Shown: in pieces, positions 59,496 through 64,000 of the stretch | Layout of the letters: each line of letters begins with the position of its first letter | How positions within the stretch are numbered: the first letter of the stretch is position 1 | Assembly: GCA_028280945.1 (NCBI GenBank) | Contig: JANQKV010000072.1 | Location: 17,864 to 81,863, forward strand | Direction of reading: 5' to 3' | Length of the DNA: 64,000 bases | DNA from: Opitutaceae bacterium | Lineage (GTDB): Bacteria; Verrucomicrobiota; Verrucomicrobiia; Opitutales; Opitutaceae | The notes under the pieces: generated by a model | Database searches by the model: none | What the model was told of the DNA's origin: nothing | Seen by the model: the letters and a program-made list of their open reading frames with translations, nothing else | Made by a program: the position numbers and the translations under genes

Positions 59496-60788
59496 TCAGA
59501 GCCCTTTTTCCCAATTTCTCGATTCCCTTTTGTAGACCAGACTGGAGCGGAGTTCGTCGCCATCCCGAGTGAAGCTCTCACTGGCGGGGTCCCAGTATAT
59601 CGTTTTTTGGGCCCGCACGGCTATATGCCCCAAATGAAGCATGGTGGAGAGTCGATGACCGGCCTCGGCATTGTAAGTTGTTGGTCCCCGGTTCATCACG
59701 GCATCCACAAACTCCTTTTGTTCCGTATTTGGTCGGGGCCAGAAATCGGGGTTTTCGGCCAGCCCGTGGTCGCGAAAGACGCTCATATCGCTGGCGGTGA
59801 GGACCCCGTTCCATTTCTCGCATTGGATCCAGCCTTTGGTGCCCTCGAAACGAATAAAGATTTTGCGAGCGGTATCCCGAACGCGAATGGCAGCTTTCCC
59901 GGGGTAGCGGTAGAGGATATCGTATCCGGAGGGGGTGGTAACGTAGGAATCTTCCGGTAATGGCGTACTGCTGCCCAAAATCTCCGTCGGTCCGTTGTTT
60001 TCCTCCCCGATCCCGACTTGAGCTGTGTCGCACAGATGGGCTCCCCAGTCGGTCAGACTGCCTCCGCTGTAGTCGAGACTTTGGCGCCAGCGTTCCCGAT
60101 TCAGTACGCTGGGCGTGAAGTCCACCTGTGGGGCGGGTCCAAGCCAGAGATTCCAGTCGACATCGTCCGGGATGGCGGAGGGTTCCTCCCGATCCCAAAG
60201 CTTCTTTTGAGGCAAACCGCATTCAACGGAGTGCACCTCACCAATTGCACCCGTCCGAGCGAGTCCACCCAGCATCCAGTATTTGACGAAATTCCGGTCT
60301 TCGATGCCCCATTGAAATATCTTCCCGTGTTTACGCACCACTTCGGCGAGTTCCCGGCCTTCACTGAGGGTGAGGGTCGGTTTTTCGGTGAACACGTCCT
60401 TTCCGGCCTCGAGCGCTATAAGCGACATGGGTACATGCCAATGGTCGGGAGTGGATATCGCGACGGCATCGATGTCTTTCCGGCCAATGATCTCGCGGAA
60501 GTCCTGATAGGCTGTGCAGTCCGTGTTGCCGTAGGTTTGATCAACCGTGGTCTTGGCGGCGAGCGCCCGGCTCATTTGGCAGTCGCAGACCGCGACGACT
60601 CGCGCATTCGGGTGCGTGAGAAAACCGGCCAAATTTGTGCGGGTGCCTTGCGGTCCCAGACCAATGCACCCGATGGTGACCTGTCGCGAAGGAGCGGTTC
60701 CCCCAAAAAGGCGAGACGGGAGGATGGTGGGGGCGGTGACAGCGAGGCTGCCGAGGGCGGATTTATTGAGGAACTGACGACGGTTCAT
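59496..60788 (-). CDS. Gfo/Idh/MocA family oxidoreductase, Tat-exported
   Basis: 430 residues from the ATG at 60788, beginning with a Tat signal (N-R-R-Q-F-L-N-K-S, then a hydrophobic stretch to about residue 22). The Rossmann motif is GCIGLGPQGTRTN, the family E-K-P segment is DVFTEKPTLTLSEG, and the substrate half has a D-W-G-A-H-L-C-D-T motif in the place of the usual G-x-H-x-x-D. Members oxidise or modify sugars with NAD. It is encoded 51 bp after the DUF1080 gene in the same direction, a frequent pairing in Verrucomicrobiota and Planctomycetota, where it may act on exported sugar derivatives. Confidence 0.92.
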   Translation of the reverse strand: MNRRQFLNKSALGSLAVTAPTILPSRLFGGTAPSRQVTIGCIGLGPQGTRTNLAGFLTHPNARVVAVCDCQMSRALAAKTTVDQTYGNTDCTAYQDFREIIGRKDIDAVAISTPDHWHVPMSLIALEAGKDVFTEKPTLTLSEGRELAEVVRKHGKIFQWGIEDRNFVKYWMLGGLARTGAIGEVHSVECGLPQKKLWDREEPSAIPDDVDWNLWLGPAPQVDFTPSVLNRERWRQSLDYSGGSLTDWGAHLCDTAQVGIGEENNGPTEILGSSTPLPEDSYVTTPSGYDILYRYPGKAAIRVRDTARKIFIRFEGTKGWIQCEKWNGVLTASDMSVFRDHGLAENPDFWPRPNTEQKEFVDAVMNRGPTTYNAEAGHRLSTMLHLGHIAVRAQKTIYWDPASESFTRDGDELRSSLVYKRESRNWEKGL

Positions 60789-60839
60789 GGTTGTGGGAGG
60801 CTTGTGCACCCATCGGCACAGGATTCAGGACGCCAGGTT

Positions 60840-61634
60840 TTACAGATCGCGAATCCAGATATTCCTGAACTCCACGGGGCTTTTGTGGGCTTGAAACACT
60901 ATGGGCAACCTGGCCGGGTGAGACTGATAGGGCTTGGCTTGTTTGTGACCGGTGGGACCCTTGATTTCGGTGTCATTCTGAACCAAGATTCCGTTGTGAA
61001 ACACAGTTATTCGCGCCGGTGAAAGCAGGGTATCGTCGTCGAACACGGGAGCGGTGAAAACGATATCGTAAGACTGCCAGTGACCCGGGGGGCGGCAGGC
61101 ATTAACCAAGGGAGGAGTCTGCCCGTAGATCGCTGCCGCTGAGCCATCGGCGTAAATTTTGGCGGTATAGGAATCATAGATCTGAAGCTCATAGCGCCCC
61201 ATTATGTAGATCCCACTGTTTCCAATTCTGCCCCCATGACTGATGTCAGGAGGATTTGGCGTTCGCCATTCCACATGCAGCTGAAAGTCCCCGTGCGACG
61301 ATCTGGTGCGAAGTCCCTTTTCGCCTGCCACCAAGCTTCCGGCAACCACGGTCCAAGTGGTGGGGTGGAATTGATCAAGTGAGTCACCGTTAAAAAGCAC
61401 CTGTGCATCCGAAGGGGCGCCAATGCCCAAATCAGTCCGGGGGAGAGGCGGTATGATGCGAATCGGATCCGGGCGATCGGGCTGATGGACCGTGAACTCA
61501 GAATCTGGAATCCGGTCCAAACCTTCATACCCCGGATAGGTCGTGATGTGGAAGCCTTCCTCGGCGTAGGTCGTCAAAGCGACCGTGATTAAAACTACGG
61601 GGATTAATGGATTCCTCATAACCAGCCTGTTCAT
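60840..61634 (-). CDS. DUF1080 (3-keto-disaccharide hydrolase) family exported protein
   Basis: 264 residues with signal peptide (MNRLVMRNPLIPVVLITVAL followed by T-T-Y-A); a second Met at residue 6 is an alternative start. The concanavalin-like DUF1080 fold shows LFNGDSLDQF, DFQLHVEWRTP, GNSGIYIMGRYELQIYDSY and W-Q-S-Y-D-I-V-F-T-A-P, with P-V-E-F-R-N-I-W-I-R at the end. Some DUF1080 members hydrolyse 3-keto-glycosides formed by Gfo/Idh/MocA-type dehydrogenases, fitting the next gene. The divergent AraC regulator probably controls both. Confidence 0.92.
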   Translation of the reverse strand: MNRLVMRNPLIPVVLITVALTTYAEEGFHITTYPGYEGLDRIPDSEFTVHQPDRPDPIRIIPPLPRTDLGIGAPSDAQVLFNGDSLDQFHPTTWTVVAGSLVAGEKGLRTRSSHGDFQLHVEWRTPNPPDISHGGRIGNSGIYIMGRYELQIYDSYTAKIYADGSAAAIYGQTPPLVNACRPPGHWQSYDIVFTAPVFDDDTLLSPARITVFHNGILVQNDTEIKGPTGHKQAKPYQSHPARLPIVFQAHKSPVEFRNIWIRDL

Positions 61635-61720
61635 TCGGGAATCTTGGGGCGGATTGCATTATAGGCCATCGAGGTTTCGCATGCTTGTATATTGCGTGCC
61701 ATTTTGTGTATGTTTGGCGC

Positions 61721-62473
61721 ATGGATCCTCAGCGATTTAAGCGCGATTTCTGGCGGCAGGTGGAACCCTTTGATCAGATCCTTCCTTTATTGGACAGCCT
61801 TCATGATACCGCCTTTTTCTTTAAGGATTTGGAATCGCGGCACACGATGAACAACTCCAGAGCGGTGGCTTCTGCCGGGGTTGCCTCCGAAGCCGAAACA
61901 CTTGGAAAAGTGGGTTATGAGTTTTGGTATCCCGACCGGATAGCACTTTTTAAAAAACAGGACCAATCCGTAATGAAAAGTGGGATACCGATCATCAATG
62001 CCCTGTGCCCAACCCCGGAGAGAGGCTCCAGCGCCGTAATAATATTCAGCAAAATTCCATTGCGAAATCGAAAGGGACGCATCGTGGGTTTGGCCGGGGT
62101 TTGGCGCGAGACAGACGCCCTCAATACCTTACCGCCGGAATACCGCAAGATGTCGCAGATTCTTGAGCATATTCAGGTCCATTATTCTGATCCTTTGACG
62201 ATTGGTGATCTGGCGGATCGAGCCAACCTCTCCCGGAGCCAATTCGGGCGACTCTTTCGTAAGATGTTTGGACTCTCGCCGCTAGATTACCTTAAAAGTA
62301 TCAGAACAAACGCCGCCGCAATTCTGTTAAGGGACACGCAGTTAAAGACGACGCAGATAGCGATAAATACCGGGTTTTACGACCACAGCCATTTTTCCAG
62401 GACCTTTCGGCAAATCATGGGGGTCACCCCACGGGAATTCCGCAAAAAAAACGCCCTGAGACCCGTTGCTTAG
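61721..62473 (+). CDS. AraC family transcriptional regulator with PAS-like sensor
   Basis: 250 residues from the ATG at 61721. The N-terminal 140 residues include LHDTAFFFKDLESRHTMNN, VGYEFWYPDRIALFKKQDQS and RNRKGRIVGLAGVWRE, which fit a PAS fold. The C-terminal AraC domain has the first helix-turn-helix in IGDLADRANLSRSQFGRLFR and the second in T-Q-I-A-I-N-T-G-F-Y-D-H-S-H-F-S-R-T-F, with V-T-P-R-E-F-R at the end. It is divergent from the DUF1080-Gfo pair with an 86-bp spacer, so it likely activates them on a sugar or related signal. It looks somewhat lower in G+C than the rest of the window. Confidence 0.9.
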   Translation: MDPQRFKRDFWRQVEPFDQILPLLDSLHDTAFFFKDLESRHTMNNSRAVASAGVASEAETLGKVGYEFWYPDRIALFKKQDQSVMKSGIPIINALCPTPERGSSAVIIFSKIPLRNRKGRIVGLAGVWRETDALNTLPPEYRKMSQILEHIQVHYSDPLTIGDLADRANLSRSQFGRLFRKMFGLSPLDYLKSIRTNAAAILLRDTQLKTTQIAINTGFYDHSHFSRTFRQIMGVTPREFRKKNALRPVA

Positions 62474-62612
62474 ACTTCTTCGCCACCCGGCTTAGCCGAT
62501 TTGCCGAGGAAACAGATGAGGTAGTTTTGATCGACGAATTGAACCGATCTGCATTGGTCGATTACGGAGAGCAAAGGGCGTTTTGATTGAAGTCAGGCTG
62601 AAGCTTTTTGCG

Positions 62613-62658
62613 GGTGGCACCCTGCAACCGGCGGGATTCCACTCACGCAAGGGTCCAA
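62613..62658 (+). repeat. 46-bp direct repeat, copy 2
   Basis: Begins GGTGGCACCCTGCAACCGGC and ends GCAAGGGTCCAA, with three mismatches to copy 1. It lies in the 252-bp gap between the AraC gene (ends 62473) and the last sulfatase (ends 62726), which has no other feature. Confidence 0.75.
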
Positions 62659-62725
62659 ATTCAAAAACCGGGGAGCGTTGCGCAAAGCGCAATCCTTGGG
62701 TGGTTTTCACCTCTGAAAATCAGGT

Positions 62726-64000
62726 CTATTCCTCGGCCCCAATCGGGAAATCTGCGTGGGGATCCCCGGGACGCTCATCGGTAGGTTCGCCGGATGTGGG
62801 GAGATAGCCGCCGAGCTGGTCGGGCAGTGAATCCGCGGTATCAGCCCGGTGGCGATCAGCGCTGGCGGTAAGCTCGGCCACAGTCTCCGGATGGCTGTCG
62901 GCCACGTTGTAGGCTTCGGCGATGTCGAACTCCAAATGGTAAAGCTCCGGGTGTTCCATCGCTGCCACCCGACCGTAGTTCACGGGTTCGCGTTGGATGA
63001 AGTGGAGTTTCCACGGCCCCGATCGGATCGCATGCAGGAGGCCTCGATTCCAGTAAAAGAAATCCTTGCGAGGACTGGGATGGCGATGACGCAGGGTGGC
63101 TGACAGATCGTGGCCATCGAGCTTGCGGTCGGTGGGCAACGGAGCGCCGGCCATGGCGGCAAAGGTTGCCATCAAGTCGATCGTGGACCCGAGCCCGGTC
63201 ACCATTCCGGGGTCAACCAATCCGGGGCCCCAGAAGATCGCGGGCACCCGCTGGCCGCCTTCAAAATTGGTTCCCTTGCCGGCCCGCAGGGGACCGGAGG
63301 AACCACCATGGGTTTTGAAAGCCAACCAGGGCCCATTGTCCGAAGTGAACACCACGACGGTGTTTTCGGCCAGGCCGAGCTCACGCAGGGTATCGAGGAT
63401 GCGCCCCGTGCTCCAGTCCAGTTCCTCGATCACGTCCCCGTAGAGTCCCCGCACGCTTGCGCCGCGAAAGGCATTGTCGGCGTAAAGCGGGATGTGAGGT
63501 TGAGGGTGGGCCAGATACAGAAAGAAGGGCTGCTCCTGATGATCGGAGATGAACTCGACCGCACGTTCCGTCAGGCGACGAGTCAGAGTCGTCTGGTCAA
63601 CCGGGCGCTCGATCACCTCGGTATCGCGCAGGAGTGGCACGTTAAAGTAGCGTATGTCGGCGAAGTAATTGGAGTCATCGATTTGGTCGTGGTAGCGGGG
63701 GGAGCCCGACACGAAATCCATATCGTTGGAGTAGGGAATGCCTAGGAAGGAATCGAACCCCTGTTCCATCGGCAAATACTGTGGAAGATGGCCGAGATGC
63801 CATTTACCCACCGCGGCGGTGGCGTAGCCGTGATCCCGCAACACCTCGGCAATGGTGATTTCTCCGGGCGGCAGGCCGCCGGGAGAGTCCGGGAACAGCA
63901 CCACCCGGCTTGGTGATGTCATCCCGTTGCGGATGGGATATCGCCCCGTCAACAATCCCGCCCGACTAGGTGTGCAGACTGGATCAGCCGAGTAGAATTG
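62726..64000 (-). CDS. Arylsulfatase-like sulfatase, N-terminus missing at window edge
   Basis: 425 codons are visible; the frame continues past the window end, so the signal peptide and first metal motif are not seen. The fGly motif V-C-T-P-S-R-A-G-L-L-T-G-R is at the edge (about 63948-63977). G-K-W-H-L-G-H, S-D-N-G-P-W and S-S-G-P-L-R-A-G-K-G-T-N-F-E-G-G-Q-R-V-P provide the distal metal and substrate residues of the arylsulfatase A-like group. The apparent start at 63955 is an internal TTG, not a real start. It is the third sulfatase in the window and follows copy 2 of the direct repeat. Confidence 0.92.
   Translation of the reverse strand, partial: QFYSADPVCTPSRAGLLTGRYPIRNGMTSPSRVVLFPDSPGGLPPGEITIAEVLRDHGYATAAVGKWHLGHLPQYLPMEQGFDSFLGIPYSNDMDFVSGSPRYHDQIDDSNYFADIRYFNVPLLRDTEVIERPVDQTTLTRRLTERAVEFISDHQEQPFFLYLAHPQPHIPLYADNAFRGASVRGLYGDVIEELDWSTGRILDTLRELGLAENTVVVFTSDNGPWLAFKTHGGSSGPLRAGKGTNFEGGQRVPAIFWGPGLVDPGMVTGLGSTIDLMATFAAMAGAPLPTDRKLDGHDLSATLRHRHPSPRKDFFYWNRGLLHAIRSGPWKLHFIQREPVNYGRVAAMEHPELYHLEFDIAEAYNVADSHPETVAELTASADRHRADTADSLPDQLGGYLPTSGEPTDERPGDPHADFPIGAEE

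Noticed and set aside
63953..63955. Start codon of the last sulfatase at 63955
   Set aside because: The frame is open to the window edge and the fGly cysteine lies upstream, so this TTG is internal.

Overview
The window is about 60% G+C and reads as a chromosomal stretch of a heterotrophic bacterium, most likely Verrucomicrobiota and probably Opitutales/Opitutaceae. This is inferred from the gene mix and not from a marker phylogeny. The pointers are three sulfatases, a DUF1080 hydrolase beside a Gfo/Idh/MocA oxidoreductase, a large STN-type TonB receptor with FecR and an ECF sigma factor, a histone-H1-like/DksA fusion between ileS and lspA, a complete MoxR-Bat operon, and mostly weak or absent Shine-Dalgarno sites with many 4-base ATGA overlaps. 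No rRNA, complete tRNA, CRISPR array, prophage or intact insertion sequence was seen.

Layout. Positions 1-2818 (+): the end of trpB, a small four-helix-bundle gene that looks inserted, yicC, and a sulfatase. Positions 2991-8744 (-): an SMP-30-like lactonase, lspA, the H1/DksA fusion and ileS. Positions 8925-22292: a mixed housekeeping and accessory region with a LysE exporter, a DJ-1/PfpI protein, a tandem pair of unknown membrane proteins, mnmA, a phosphoesterase, a LolA-like protein, YhcH, Hsp20, a BASS transporter, a sulfatase with a HEAT-like tail, a MazG-like protein, mogA, gluQRS, a LOG protein and a Nudix protein. Positions 22283-29735 (-): five genes moxR, DUF58, batA, batB/C and batD/E, nearly all overlapping. 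Positions 29817-34130: a GGQ release-factor-like protein, a small HTH gene bracketed by four near-identical palindromes, DUF1697, a PEGA-type lipoprotein, a MOSC protein and rmuC.

Positions 34300-41228 (+) hold the most unusual block: five overlapping genes encoding a receiver/histidine kinase, a ketosynthase-fold protein lacking both catalytic histidines, a membrane histidine kinase, a GAF/degenerate kinase and a nucleotidyltransferase. Converging on it from the other strand are an acyl carrier protein, a methyltransferase and an ABC ATPase without a permease. Positions 43479-50987 (-) are a cell-surface signalling/uptake module: TonB receptor, FecR, ECF sigma factor and a large exported protein. 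A decayed fragment of a second ECF sigma gene lies upstream.

Positions 51463-56201 hold an HBM-type chemoreceptor, a pair of small exported proteins of which one has a Cys-His protease-like active site, and an exported protein with a degenerate zinc-peptidase motif. Positions 56336-59134 (-) are rpsO-pnp with hairpins in the pnp leader. Positions 59496-62473 are a Gfo/DUF1080 gene pair with a divergent AraC regulator, bracketed by two 46-bp direct repeats. The window ends inside a third sulfatase.
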